Assembly (NCBI RefSeq): GCF_008123425.1
Contig: NZ_VSSS01000030.1
Span: 186,001-250,000, forward strand
Length of the DNA stretch: 64,000 bases
Origin: Bradyrhizobium rifense
GTDB taxonomy: Bacteria > Pseudomonadota > Alphaproteobacteria > Rhizobiales > Xanthobacteraceae
Reading direction: 5' to 3'
Part shown: piece by piece, positions 17,420-26,800 of the stretch
How positions within the stretch are numbered: the first letter of the stretch is position 1
Layout of the letters: each line of letters opens with the position of its first letter
Notes under the pieces: generated by a model
What the model was told of the DNA's origin: nothing
What the model saw: only the letters and a program-made list of their open reading frames with translations
The model's database searches: none
Made by a program: the position numbers and the translations under genes

Positions 17420-18259
17420 CTAATCATAAAACTCCGGCGACATCTTCTGGCTGTCGCGCTGGGCCTTGTCGTGGTTGATCCAGAGCTGCCCCTTCTCCTT
17501 GTCGAGCGTGTCGGCGATCTTCTGCATCGAGGCGACCGACTGGTCCTTGCTGACATTGTTGACGGGAACGCGCCGGTTCTCCCAATTGCTCTTGAAGTGG
17601 ACGGCATCGCCGGAGAGCACGACCGCCCCGGTCTTCGGCAATTTCACCAGCAGCGACTGGTGCCCCGGCGTGTGACCGGGCGTCGAGAGAACGGTGATGC
17701 TGCCGTCGCCGAACACATCCTTGTCGCCGGTGAGCAGCTCGACCGGATGCGAGGGCTTGAAGCGCGGTTCGTTATTGGCGCCGGGCCAATCGTATTCGGC
17801 TTTCTGCACGTAGAGGGTCGCCTGCGGAAACATCTCGACATTGCCGATGTGATCGGGGTGCGTGTGCGAGACGCCCATTGCCTTGATGTCGGCGGGCTTG
17901 ACGCCGATCTGCTCGAGCTGGGCTGCGAGCGTCTTCGGCCGCTTCCAGGTCACGGCCTTCGGATCTGCCGGCGCAAGCCCGTTCGGCATCGCAGCGACCG
18001 CGTCGGGGATGCCGGTGTCCCACAGGAACCAGCCCTGGCTGTGCTTGATGAGATAGCAGGTGTCGACGAAATCCATTGACTGACCTTCGTTCACCCCAGG
18101 CGACCAGCGCCCGATATCGCCGGCAACCCCCTCCCCGCAATTCATGATGTAGAGCTTCTCGACCCCGGGCTTTTCCGACTGTGCCACGGCCGTATGGCCG
18201 GACAGCGCGAGCGTGGCGACGGCGAGAGCGAGTTTGATCTTCGTGATCCTGGGCATCAT
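17420..18259 (-). CDS. Exported metallo-beta-lactamase-fold hydrolase (lactonase-like)
   Basis: A Sec signal peptide (about 25 residues, ending SGHTAVAQ) is followed by an MBL fold of about 250 residues. The zinc motif HTHPDH is at SHTHPDHIGN, the later ligands at STPGHTPGHQS (His) and LSGDAVHF (Asp), and the last His at INHD. Sequence spacing is like the N-acyl-homoserine lactonase (AttM/AhlD-type) group, so quorum quenching is possible, but these MBL proteins have many substrates. AAGGAGAG precedes the double ATG at 18259. Confidence 0.8.
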   Translation of the reverse strand: MMPRITKIKLALAVATLALSGHTAVAQSEKPGVEKLYIMNCGEGVAGDIGRWSPGVNEGQSMDFVDTCYLIKHSQGWFLWDTGIPDAVAAMPNGLAPADPKAVTWKRPKTLAAQLEQIGVKPADIKAMGVSHTHPDHIGNVEMFPQATLYVQKAEYDWPGANNEPRFKPSHPVELLTGDKDVFGDGSITVLSTPGHTPGHQSLLVKLPKTGAVVLSGDAVHFKSNWENRRVPVNNVSKDQSVASMQKIADTLDKEKGQLWINHDKAQRDSQKMSPEFYD

Positions 18260-18616
18260 CCTTGGTCTCTCCTTGCAGCGGTTGGGCGTGCTGCGACCGA
18301 GGATCAACCCCGGCCGCGCCGCAGAATTCCGTTCGCGCCGATCACGTCAGTGCGGGCAGGTCTCGACCGTAACGTGACGAATTTGAGGCCATCGTCGATT
18401 GTTCGATGGAATGGGAGTGCATCGGTGATCTCCGAAAGGTCAGGTCCGCTGGCCCCCAACATAGACCTGGGGGCCCTGTTGACGAAATCGGTGAAACGAG
18501 CCGATTGACAGGTCGGGGCCGTTTCGGTGTAATGAACCTCATGGGGATTTGAGCGATCTCCCCACGAGGCGACATGCCCAAGTATCGCGTCCCGTTTGTT
18601 CTTACGAGGGCGCATC
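18260..18616. other. Divergent intergenic region, MBL hydrolase / chrB
   Basis: No gene is seen. It contains the sigma-70 type promoter for the chr operon at 18505–18533 and presumably the promoter of the MBL gene. Short open frames here lack coding character. Confidence 0.5.
18505..18533 (+). promoter_or_regulatory. Sigma-70 promoter of the chrB-chrA operon
   Basis: TTGACA (18505–18510), a 17-base spacer and TGTAAT (18528–18533) form a near-consensus promoter 84 bases before the chrB start. Such strong -35/-10 pairs are uncommon in this high-GC genome. Confidence 0.65.
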
Positions 18617-19435
18617 ATGTCTTCCTACACAACGATATCGTCTGACAAATTGGCGCGATTGATCGGCACGGCGAATGCCCCTGTCGTGATCGACGTGCGC
18701 ACGGACGAGGATTTCGCCGCCGACCGGCGGCTGATCCCCGGCTCGATCAAGCTCAGCCACGACAATGTTCCGGACTGGGGCGGCTCATTCGCCGGCCGGT
18801 CCGCGATCGTCTCGTGCCTGCGCGGCGAAAAGCTGGCGCAGGGCACCGCGGCCTGGCTCAGGCAACTCGGCGTACAGGCCGAGACGCTGGAAGGCGGCTT
18901 CGAGGGCTGGAAGGCGGCGAAGCTGCCGCTCGTCGACACCCGCAAACTGCCGCCACGCGACGCCAAGGGCCGCACCGTCTGGGTGACGCGGGCCCGGCCG
19001 AAGGTCGACCGCATCGCCTGCCCCTGGTTGATCCGCCGTTTCGTCGATCCTAATGCGGTGTTCCTGTTCGTGGCGCCGTCCGAGGTAGTCGCCGTTGGCG
19101 AGCGTTTTGGCGCGGCGCCCTTCGACATCGAGAACGTGTTCTGGAGCCACCGCGGCGAGCTCTGCACCTTCGACGTGATGATCGAGGAATTCGGCATTGC
19201 CACCCCGTCGCTGCTGCGGCTCGCATTGCTGGTACGCGGCGCCGACACTGCGCGGCCCGACCTCGCGCCGGAAGCCCCCGGTCTGCTCGCGGCCTCGCTC
19301 GGGCTGTCGCGGATGTATGACGACGACCTCGAACAGCTCGAGGCCGGCATGCTGCTCTACGACGCCTTCTACCGCTGGTGCCGCGACGCCACCACCGAGA
19401 CCCACAACTGGCCGACCAACAAGGTGAAGGCTTGA
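18617..19435 (+). CDS. chrB: ChrB-like protein with N-terminal rhodanese domain
   Basis: The 272-residue fusion has a rhodanese domain at residues 1 to about 110, with the active-site cysteine at residue 67 (AIVSCLRGEK). A ChrB C-terminal domain follows from about 120 (VTRARPKVDRIACPWLIRRFVDPNAVF..). ChrB proteins sense chromate and control chrA in other proteobacteria, but the DNA-binding N-terminal half of classic ChrB is replaced here by rhodanese, so a sensor or sulfur-handling role is more likely than repression. GAGGG precedes the start. Its stop overlaps the chrA start (TGATG). Confidence 0.85.
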   Translation: MSSYTTISSDKLARLIGTANAPVVIDVRTDEDFAADRRLIPGSIKLSHDNVPDWGGSFAGRSAIVSCLRGEKLAQGTAAWLRQLGVQAETLEGGFEGWKAAKLPLVDTRKLPPRDAKGRTVWVTRARPKVDRIACPWLIRRFVDPNAVFLFVAPSEVVAVGERFGAAPFDIENVFWSHRGELCTFDVMIEEFGIATPSLLRLALLVRGADTARPDLAPEAPGLLAASLGLSRMYDDDLEQLEAGMLLYDAFYRWCRDATTETHNWPTNKVKA

Positions 19436-20820
19436 TGGACACCCGTAGCGTTCAAGCAGGAGCTGATGCCAGTCACGGCATCAGCTTCGGTGAAGCCTTT
19501 CGCGTCTGGCTCCGCGTCGCATGCCTGAGCTTTGGCGGGCCCGCGGGCCAGATCGCGGTGATGCACCGTATCCTGGTCGAGGAGAAGAACTGGATCTCCG
19601 AAGGCCGTTTCCTGCATGCGCTGAACTACTGCATGCTGCTGCCCGGACCAGAGGCGCAGCAGCTTGCGACCTATGTCGGCTGGCTGATGCACCGCACCGC
19701 CGGCGGGCTGATGGCGGGCGGGCTGTTCATCCTGCCCGGCATCATCGCCATCATGGGCCTGAGCTACGTCTATGCGGCTTTCGGCAATGTCAGCTTCGTC
19801 GAGGCGCTGTTCTTCGGGCTGAAGGCGGCCGTGCTCGCCATCGTCATCGAGGCCGTCTTCCGCGTTGGCAAGCGGGCGCTGAAGAATCGCATCATGATCG
19901 CGCTCGCCGCCATCGCCTTCGTCGCGATCTTCTTCTTTGCCGTCCCCTTCCCGATCATCATCATCGCCGCCGGTATGATCGGCTATGGCGGCGCACGCGC
20001 CGGCCGTCCGGAATTCGCACCGGCCGGTCATGGCCATGGCGGCAGCGGTGCCGTGATCGACAGCATGCTCGGCGAAGCCGTGCCCGAGCATGTCCGTCCG
20101 AACACCGCGCGTGCGATCCGGACCGCGGCGCTGTGGCTGGCGCTCTGGCTCGTGCCGGTGATCGCGCTGCTTTTGGTCCTCGGACAAGCCAGCGTATTCA
20201 GCCAGATCGCGCTGTTCTTCTCAAAAATGGCGCTGGTCACCTTCGGCGGCGCCTATGCGGTGCTGGCCTATGTCGCCCAACAAGCGGTCGAGCATTATCA
20301 CTGGCTGAAGCCGCACGAGATGCTCGACGGCCTCGGCATGGCCGAGACCACGCCGGGCCCGCTGATCATGGTGCTCCAGTTCGTCGGCTTCATGGCCGCC
20401 TATCGCGATCCGAGCGGCCTGTCGCCAATGCTGGCGGCCATGCTCGGCGGCCTGCTTGCGACCTGGGTCACATTCACGCCCTGCTTCCTCTGGATCTTCG
20501 TCGGCGGCCCCTATATCGAGCGCCTGCGCGGCAACACCGGGCTTGCCGGCGCGCTCAGCGCCATCACCGCCGCCGTCGTCGGCGTGATCCTCAACCTCTC
20601 GATCTGGTTCGCACTCCACACCCTGTTCCGCGAGACCGTGCCGGTGCACGCCTTCCCGCTGGATTTTGACAGGCCGGTGCTGACGAGCGTCGATATTCCC
20701 GCGCTGGTGCTGTCGATCGCGGCCGCGACCGCGATCTTTCGGTTCAAGCTCGGGATGCTGACGGTGCTCGCCGGCAGCTGCGCGGCGGGCGTGACGTTGC
20801 GGGTCATTGGGGTGATCTGA
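19435..20820 (+). CDS. chrA: Chromate efflux transporter ChrA, two-domain
   Basis: ChrA exports chromate across the inner membrane. At 461 residues this is the long form with two homologous CHR domains. The first begins FRVWLRVACLSFGGPAGQIAVMHR with LLPGPEAQQLATYVG. The second begins FFSKMALVTFGGAYAVLAYV with GMAETTPGPLIMVLQFVGF. A His/Gly-rich cytoplasmic linker (APAGHGHGGSG) lies between them. It is translationally coupled to chrB through TGATG. Confidence 0.92.
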   Translation: MDTRSVQAGADASHGISFGEAFRVWLRVACLSFGGPAGQIAVMHRILVEEKNWISEGRFLHALNYCMLLPGPEAQQLATYVGWLMHRTAGGLMAGGLFILPGIIAIMGLSYVYAAFGNVSFVEALFFGLKAAVLAIVIEAVFRVGKRALKNRIMIALAAIAFVAIFFFAVPFPIIIIAAGMIGYGGARAGRPEFAPAGHGHGGSGAVIDSMLGEAVPEHVRPNTARAIRTAALWLALWLVPVIALLLVLGQASVFSQIALFFSKMALVTFGGAYAVLAYVAQQAVEHYHWLKPHEMLDGLGMAETTPGPLIMVLQFVGFMAAYRDPSGLSPMLAAMLGGLLATWVTFTPCFLWIFVGGPYIERLRGNTGLAGALSAITAAVVGVILNLSIWFALHTLFRETVPVHAFPLDFDRPVLTSVDIPALVLSIAAATAIFRFKLGMLTVLAGSCAAGVTLRVIGVI

Positions 20821-20852
20821 GACGGCGCTCCACTCTCGCTGTCGTCGCCCGG

Positions 20853-22397
20853 CTACCGCATCATCATCCGCGCGATCGCTTCCCCAATCACCACCGTCGT
20901 GAAGTGAGTATTGGCGCGGCAGTCGGACGGCATGATCGAGGCGTCGGCGACGCGCAAGCCCGAGATACCCTTCACCGAGCCATCAGGGTTGACCACGCCG
21001 TCGACATCCCCCACCCCCGTCATGCGGCAACTGCCGGCCGCGTGCTGGATGTCTCCGGTCTCACGGCGCAGCAGTGCATCGAGCTCGTGATGCGGCAGCG
21101 CCGCGGCCTGCGGCAGCGTGAGATCCGTATCGGTGAGCCGGATCCAGTCGGAGATGCCGGCGAGTGCCGGCTGCGAGGTGATGACGGCCAGCCGCTTCAC
21201 CGCATCCATCATACGAAGCATATCGCGGGGATCGGCGAGCATGTTTTCCTCGACGATCGGATCGACGGATGGATCAGTCGAAGCCAGCTTGAGCGTGCCG
21301 CGCGAATAGGCGTTGAACAGGCCGGCTCCGATCGCCCCGGGCACACCGATGCCGCGGTGATTGAACGCGATCAGGATCATATCGCGCTTGCCGCCGTTGG
21401 CGAGGCCGGAGGAATAGGTCACGCAGCAATTGGTGTGGCGGGTGTCCGGGTCGGTCGGCCGCAGGTTTTCGTGGAGCTGGATCGTGGCGCGAAACAGCGG
21501 ATGGTCGAAGAAGTGCCGGCCGACCGGCAGATCGCGCTCGACCGCGATCCCGATCGCCTTCAACTCCTCCGCCGGCCCGACGCCCGACCGCAGCAGGATC
21601 GCCGGACTGTGGATGGCGCCTGCGCACAGCACGATCTGGCGTGTGCTGATGTCGTTGGTGCCCTGCCCCTCGGTGTGAACGCGCAGACCAGTCGCCCGGC
21701 CGTCGCTGATCAGCACGCGATCGACCAGCGTCTTGCCCCGGATCTCCAGATTGGCGCGGCCGCGCGCGGGCTCCAGATAGCCCTCATTGGTGGTGATGCG
21801 GCGGCTGTCGCGGCTGTTGATGGGATAGCAGGCGACGCCCTCGCCGTCTGGACCATTGACGTCCGCGCACCAGGGATAGCCGCTCGCCAGCGCCGCATCG
21901 CGCAGGCCGCGATCGATCGGGCCCCATTTTTCCGGCGGCGCGCGATAGACCGGCAACGGCCCGCCGCGGCCGTGACCTGCGGCGTCGCCAAACTCAAAGT
22001 CGTCCTCGATCACGGAAAACAGCGGCATCACCTCTTTCGCCGACCAGCCGGAGCAACCATTGGCCGCCCATTCGTCGAAGGCATCCGCGACGCCGCGGAT
22101 CGCGATCTGTCCGTTCATCATCGACGAGCCGCCGAGCCCCTTGCCGCGCCAATAGAAGCGCGGCTCCTGCCCCGCCACGCGGCGCGTCAGCAGATCAGGC
22201 CATTGCCATTTCTCCTGATACTCGCGCTTGTGGATGATCGGGATCGGATTTGGCGTTCGCACCTCCCAGGGCGCGTCATCAGCGCGCCAGTCGAGGCCGG
22301 CTTCGAGCAGCAGCACGCGCCGTGCGGGATCCTCGGAGAGCCGCGCCGCAACTGCGGCGCCGGCGGAGCCGCCGCCGACAACAATGACATCGTACAT
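20853..22397 (-). CDS. GMC-family FAD oxidoreductase
   Basis: The 514-residue flavoprotein has the N-terminal ADP-binding motif VVGGGSAGAAVAARL, the GMC signature around GKGLGGSSMMNGQIAIRG, and the C-terminal catalytic region AGSCRMTG...ANTHFTTVVIGE with the expected His. Relatives oxidise alcohols, choline or sugars. The substrate is unknown. The start at 22397 is five bases after the upstream solute-binding gene, which points to an operon. No signal peptide is seen, so it is cytoplasmic. Confidence 0.87.
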   Translation of the reverse strand: MYDVIVVGGGSAGAAVAARLSEDPARRVLLLEAGLDWRADDAPWEVRTPNPIPIIHKREYQEKWQWPDLLTRRVAGQEPRFYWRGKGLGGSSMMNGQIAIRGVADAFDEWAANGCSGWSAKEVMPLFSVIEDDFEFGDAAGHGRGGPLPVYRAPPEKWGPIDRGLRDAALASGYPWCADVNGPDGEGVACYPINSRDSRRITTNEGYLEPARGRANLEIRGKTLVDRVLISDGRATGLRVHTEGQGTNDISTRQIVLCAGAIHSPAILLRSGVGPAEELKAIGIAVERDLPVGRHFFDHPLFRATIQLHENLRPTDPDTRHTNCCVTYSSGLANGGKRDMILIAFNHRGIGVPGAIGAGLFNAYSRGTLKLASTDPSVDPIVEENMLADPRDMLRMMDAVKRLAVITSQPALAGISDWIRLTDTDLTLPQAAALPHHELDALLRRETGDIQHAAGSCRMTGVGDVDGVVNPDGSVKGISGLRVADASIMPSDCRANTHFTTVVIGEAIARMMMR

Positions 22398-22401
22398 CGC
22401 G

Positions 22402-23952
22402 TTACTTCTCAACGTTCCAGAACACCGGGATGGCGGACGGTATCAGACCGCGCAGAGTGGCGCGATAGGCCGCCGGCTGCGCGAACTGGCCCCACGGGAT
22501 CGCGGGCGCCTGATCATACATGATGCTCTGGATCTCGCCGGCAATCTTCTTGCGGTCATCCTCGGCAGGCGCTTTCGCAAAGGCTTCCATCAGCGGCGTG
22601 ATGCGCTGATCGCATTGCCAGCCGGTGAAGTCGGCGCAGTTGAAGGCGACCATGACATTGGTCAGCGGCGAACCCAGGTCGAAACCACCGGCATGAACGC
22701 CATAGACACTCCAGCCCTCCTTCTTGGCGCGGCGCGCCAGCACGCTCGCCCAATCCATCACCTGGAGATCGACGTTGAAGCCGGCCGCCTTGAGCCGCTC
22801 GGCCAGCACCTGCGCCGAGACGCGTGGCGCTTCGAGATCGTTGGCCTCTATCACGACCACCGGCTCGCCGGCGTACTTCGTCGCCTTCAGTGCGGCCTTC
22901 GCCGCTTCGATCGACGGATTTGCCGCGGCTTCAATGCCGGCCTTGCTCTCATAGGTCGTGCCGCAGGTGAAGAACGTCGCGCAAGGCGCGGCGTATTTGG
23001 CATCGAGCCCGAGTGCATCCAGCACTTCGCGCTGATCGACCAGCTTCCACAGCACGCGCCGGATCGCAGGATCGTCGAACGGTTTCGACGCCGCATTGAG
23101 GCGATAGGCGCCGGCGAACATGTTGCCGCCGGTGAAGTTCACGAGTTTTACGCGAGCGTTCTTCTCGAGTTGCGGCAGCAGATCGAACGGCGCGTATTGC
23201 ATGAAGTCGATTTCGCCGGCCTGCAATGCGGACGCCGCGGTCGATCCGTCGGGAATGACGCGGATCTCGAGCGTGTCGATGTTGACGCGCTTGCCGCCAG
23301 CCAGGAAGTCGGCGGGCTCTGGTCGCGGCACATAGTCGGCGAATTTCTTCAGGATCATGCGATCGCCGGTGCGGTGATCGGCCTTGCTGTAGACGAACGG
23401 ACCGGAGCCGATGATCTCGGTGATGCGCTGGTCGCCGGGCGTCTTGGCAATGCGCTCGGGCATCATGAAGGCGACGGGGCTGACGGGATTGCCGAGCGCG
23501 TCGATGACGAGGCCGGACGGCTCCTTCAGCGTCAACACGAAGGTTTTTGCGTCGGTCGGCTCCAGCGAGGCCGTGATCGCAAAGATGCGGCGGCCGAGCG
23601 CGCTGCGGGTGCCCCAGCGGCGCAGCGAGGCGACACAATCGGCCGCGGTGACCGGCTGGCCGTCATGCCATTTCAGGCCGTCACGCAGCGTGAACGTGTA
23701 GGTCAAACCGTCGGCTGAGACCTTCCAATCCTGCACCATCTGCGGCTTGACGTCGCCCTTGGAATCCTTCGCGAACAGCGTGTCGAACACCATGTAGCCG
23801 AACGTGCGCGAAATATAGGCCGTGGAGAAATGCGGATCGAGCGTAACGATCTCCGCCTCGAGCACCGCGACGAGATTACCTGCTGCGTGCGCCGGCGCAG
23901 ATACCAGCGCGAGGACGAACAGCGCCGGAATGAACGACTTCAGCTTGAACAT
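22402..23952 (-). CDS. ABC transporter solute-binding protein, family 5
   Basis: This 516-residue periplasmic binding protein of the peptide/nickel/opine class (SBP_bac_5) has a cleavable signal peptide (MFKLKSFIPALFVLALVSAPAHA). Typical motifs are LDPHFSTAYISRT, FTLRDGLKWHDGQPVTAADC and GSGPFVYSKADH. No permease or ATPase genes accompany it, so it is an orphan and must use components encoded elsewhere. It directly precedes the GMC oxidoreductase. An upstream ATG at 24030 would add a polar, unlikely leader. Confidence 0.88.
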   Translation of the reverse strand: MFKLKSFIPALFVLALVSAPAHAAGNLVAVLEAEIVTLDPHFSTAYISRTFGYMVFDTLFAKDSKGDVKPQMVQDWKVSADGLTYTFTLRDGLKWHDGQPVTAADCVASLRRWGTRSALGRRIFAITASLEPTDAKTFVLTLKEPSGLVIDALGNPVSPVAFMMPERIAKTPGDQRITEIIGSGPFVYSKADHRTGDRMILKKFADYVPRPEPADFLAGGKRVNIDTLEIRVIPDGSTAASALQAGEIDFMQYAPFDLLPQLEKNARVKLVNFTGGNMFAGAYRLNAASKPFDDPAIRRVLWKLVDQREVLDALGLDAKYAAPCATFFTCGTTYESKAGIEAAANPSIEAAKAALKATKYAGEPVVVIEANDLEAPRVSAQVLAERLKAAGFNVDLQVMDWASVLARRAKKEGWSVYGVHAGGFDLGSPLTNVMVAFNCADFTGWQCDQRITPLMEAFAKAPAEDDRKKIAGEIQSIMYDQAPAIPWGQFAQPAAYRATLRGLIPSAIPVFWNVEK

Positions 23953-24080
23953 TGGTTTCTTTTTGCCTTTTGACGAAGCGTTTGCACTCGCCAAGAAAAA
24001 GCAATGTTCGTGCCCGATCGACGCAGGCACTTATGCGCTCAGGACTATCTGCCGCGCGTTTGCGCGCTACACTCTCGCTG

Positions 24081-24180
24081 TCATCGCCCGGCTTGACCGG
24101 GCGATCCAGTACTCCGTGAAGCCAGTGATCGAACCGAGAAGCCGCGGCGTACTGGATGCCCCGCTTTCGCGGGGCATGAC
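24081..24180. repeat. Palindromic intergenic repeat, TCATCGCCCGG family
   Basis: Three nested inverted repeats are present: TCGCCCGG/CCGGGCGA (24084–24104), ATCCAGTAC/GTACTGGAT (about 24104/24149), and ATGCCCCGC/GCGGGGCAT (about 24156–24178). The whole can fold into a cruciform. It sits after the parC stop and may serve as its terminator. Similar units are common between genes in Bradyrhizobium. Confidence 0.7.
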
Positions 24181-24205
24181 ACCGGTGCTGTAGCGAGAGT
24201 CGTCC

Positions 24206-26464
24206 CTACCCGATCACCTTGCCGAACTTGTTCGACTTCGGGAAACCCTTCGGCGGCAGGCGGCCGGCATCCGCGCGGGTGCCTTGCCACTCGGCGAGCT
24301 CCTTGGTGGTCGCGGAGAATTCGCGGCCAGCGGAGTCCTTCCAGGTCAGGCCAGCCTTGGCCTCGAAGACAGCGACGTCGGACAGACCGCCGTCCTTGTA
24401 CTTCTGCAGGCGCACGCCGCGACCACGCGCCATCTCCGGCACCTGGTCGAGCGGGAAGATCAGCATCTTGCGGTTCTCGCCGATCACCGCGACGGTGTCG
24501 CCGATCACCTCGGTGACCGTGCGCGCCTCGTTCGGCATGTCGACGTTGAGGACCTGCTTGCCCTTCTTGGTGGTGCCGACGCAATCGTCCTCGTTCACCA
24601 CAAAACCCTGGCCCTCGTGGCTCGCGACCAGGAATTTGCGACCGCCCTTGTTGACGAACAGCGCGACGGGCGCGGCCTCCTGCTCGAGGTCGATGAACAT
24701 GCGAATCGGATTGCCGTGGCCACGGCCGCCCGGGAGCTTCGCGACATCAAGCGAATAGAATTTGCCGTTGGTGGCGAACAGCAGCAGCTTCGAGGTCGTC
24801 TCCGCGAAGAAGGCGAAGCCGAGCTTGTCGTCCTGCTTGAAGGTAAGGCCCGAGAGATCCTCGATATGCCCCTTCATGGTGCGGATCCAGCCCTTGTCGG
24901 AGACGACGACGGTCACCGGCTCGCGCTCGACGAGGGCTTCCTCCATCGCGGCGAGATCGTGCTCGGGCGCGTCGGCAAAGGTGGTGCGGCGCTTGCCGAG
25001 CGGCGTCTTCGGTCCGAACATGTCGCGGACCTTGCCGACCTGCTCGGCGACCTTCTTCCACTGCTCGGGCTCGGACGCGAGCACCGCGTTGATGCCCTTG
25101 AGTTCGGCGCGGAGAGTCTTGTCCTCGGTGCGGATCTCCATCTCTTCGAGCTTGCGCAAGGAGCGCAGGCGCATGTTGAGGATGGCTTCGACCTGCACCT
25201 CGGTGAGCTTGAACGCCTTCATCAGCGCCGGCTTCGGCTCGTCCTCGGTGCGGATGATCCTGATCACCTCGTCGATGTTCAGATAAGCGATGAGCAGGCC
25301 GCCGAGCACTTCCAGCCGGTGCTCGATCTGCGCCTTGCGGTAATTGCTGCGGCGAATCAGGACGTCGCGCAGATGGTCGAGCCATTCGCGCAGGCACTCC
25401 GCGAGCCCGACCACCTTGGGGACGCGGCCCTTGATCAGCACGTTGAGGTTCAGCGGAATCTTGTTTTCGAGCTCGGTCAGCCGGAACAGCGATTCCATCA
25501 TCAGCGTGGGATCGACGTTCTTCGACTTCGGCTCGATCACGATGCGGACGTCTTCGGCCGACTCGTCCCTGATGTCGCCGACCAGCGGCAGCTTCTTCTG
25601 GTCCAGCAGCTCGGCGACCCTCTCGATCAGACGCGACTTCTGCACCAGGAAGGGAATCTCGGTGACGACGACGACCCAGGTGCCGCGCGTCCCCTCTTCC
25701 TGCTCCCATCGGGCGCGAACGCGGAAGGAGCCGCGACCGGTGGTGTAGGCTTCAGCGATGGCCTGCTTGGAATCGACGCAGATGCCGCCGGTGGGGAAAT
25801 CCGGGCCCTTCACCCACTTCAAGAGCGCCCTGGATTTCGCGTCGGGCTTCTCGATCAGATGCAGCGCGGCATCGCACAGCTCGGCGGCGTTGTGCGGCGG
25901 GATCGAGGTCGCCATGCCGACGGCGATGCCCTGCGCGCCGTTGGCGAGCAGGTTCGGAAAGCCGCCGGGCAGCACGACCGGCTCTTTCGACTGGCCGTCG
26001 TAATTGGCGCGGAATTCGACGCCGTCCTCGTCGATGCCCTCGAGCAGAAGCCGCGCGACGTCGGTCATGCGCGCTTCGGTGTAGCGGTAGGCGGCGGGGT
26101 TATCGCCGTCGATATTGCCAAAATTGCCCTGGCCGTCGACCAGCGGGTAGCGCGAGGAGAAATCCTGCGCGAGGCGCACCATGGCGTCGTAGATCGCCTG
26201 GTCGCCGTGCGGATGGAACGAGCCCATCACGTCGCCGACGATTTTGGCGGATTTCTTGAAGGCCGTGCCGGGGTCGAGCCTGAGCAGGCGCATGCCGTAA
26301 AGGATGCGCCTATGAACCGGCTTCAGGCCGTCGCGCGCGTCGGGCAGCGCGCGATGCATGATGGTGGAGAGCGCGTACGCGAGATAGCGCTCTTCCAGCG
26401 CCTCACGCAGCGGCACATCATGAATTTCGGCCGGTTCTTCCGGCGGAACGATTCGTTTTCCCAT
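24206..26464 (-). CDS. parC: DNA topoisomerase IV subunit A
   Basis: ParC cuts and rejoins DNA with ParE to decatenate chromosomes. The 752-residue protein is full length. It has the breakage-reunion domain with HRALPDARDGLKPVHRRILYGM and catalytic Tyr128 (AAYRYTEARM), then a C-terminal beta-pinwheel. Its length and lack of a canonical GyrA box (QRRGGKG) favour ParC over GyrA. In the quinolone region it reads HPHGDQAIYD, with Gln where E. coli ParC and GyrA have Ser. Confidence 0.95.
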   Translation of the reverse strand: MGKRIVPPEEPAEIHDVPLREALEERYLAYALSTIMHRALPDARDGLKPVHRRILYGMRLLRLDPGTAFKKSAKIVGDVMGSFHPHGDQAIYDAMVRLAQDFSSRYPLVDGQGNFGNIDGDNPAAYRYTEARMTDVARLLLEGIDEDGVEFRANYDGQSKEPVVLPGGFPNLLANGAQGIAVGMATSIPPHNAAELCDAALHLIEKPDAKSRALLKWVKGPDFPTGGICVDSKQAIAEAYTTGRGSFRVRARWEQEEGTRGTWVVVVTEIPFLVQKSRLIERVAELLDQKKLPLVGDIRDESAEDVRIVIEPKSKNVDPTLMMESLFRLTELENKIPLNLNVLIKGRVPKVVGLAECLREWLDHLRDVLIRRSNYRKAQIEHRLEVLGGLLIAYLNIDEVIRIIRTEDEPKPALMKAFKLTEVQVEAILNMRLRSLRKLEEMEIRTEDKTLRAELKGINAVLASEPEQWKKVAEQVGKVRDMFGPKTPLGKRRTTFADAPEHDLAAMEEALVEREPVTVVVSDKGWIRTMKGHIEDLSGLTFKQDDKLGFAFFAETTSKLLLFATNGKFYSLDVAKLPGGRGHGNPIRMFIDLEQEAAPVALFVNKGGRKFLVASHEGQGFVVNEDDCVGTTKKGKQVLNVDMPNEARTVTEVIGDTVAVIGENRKMLIFPLDQVPEMARGRGVRLQKYKDGGLSDVAVFEAKAGLTWKDSAGREFSATTKELAEWQGTRADAGRLPPKGFPKSNKFGKVIG

Positions 26465-26524
26465 GCCGCCCGGTTAAACCGTGGAAGCGAATCGGGCAAG
26501 GATGGATTGGTTCCCTGTGGGCTT

Positions 26525-26800
26525 CTACTGCCCTGCCCAGCCGGCAGTCACGGTCGTCTGGACCTTGGCAGGGGGTGTCGCCGGCATGTTGGCTACGCAG
26601 CGGCGGGCAGTCTCGATTTCGGCATCGGTTGCGCCCTTGGATCGCGCCCATGCCTCTGCCGCCGCAGCGGAATATTTCGCGACATAGAACCTGACGACCG
26701 TGCAGGAGGCGCGACGGAACACGCCCGGTTGCTCGCCTGCGAGGGCGTCCGGCGCCAGCGCAATCAGCGCTGCCGATACGATAAGTCCCTTGATCAGCAT
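26525..26800 (-). CDS. Small exported hypothetical protein, 91 aa
   Basis: A Sec signal peptide (MLIKGLIVSAALIALAPDALA, 21 residues) precedes a mature domain of about 70 residues with two cysteines (RRASCTVVRFYVAKYSAAAAEAWARSKG and ARRCVAN), which may form a disulphide. It lies between recO and parC on the same strand. This pattern is seen in many Rhizobiales small periplasmic proteins, but no function is known. Confidence 0.7.
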   Translation of the reverse strand: MLIKGLIVSAALIALAPDALAGEQPGVFRRASCTVVRFYVAKYSAAAAEAWARSKGATDAEIETARRCVANMPATPPAKVQTTVTAGWAGQ

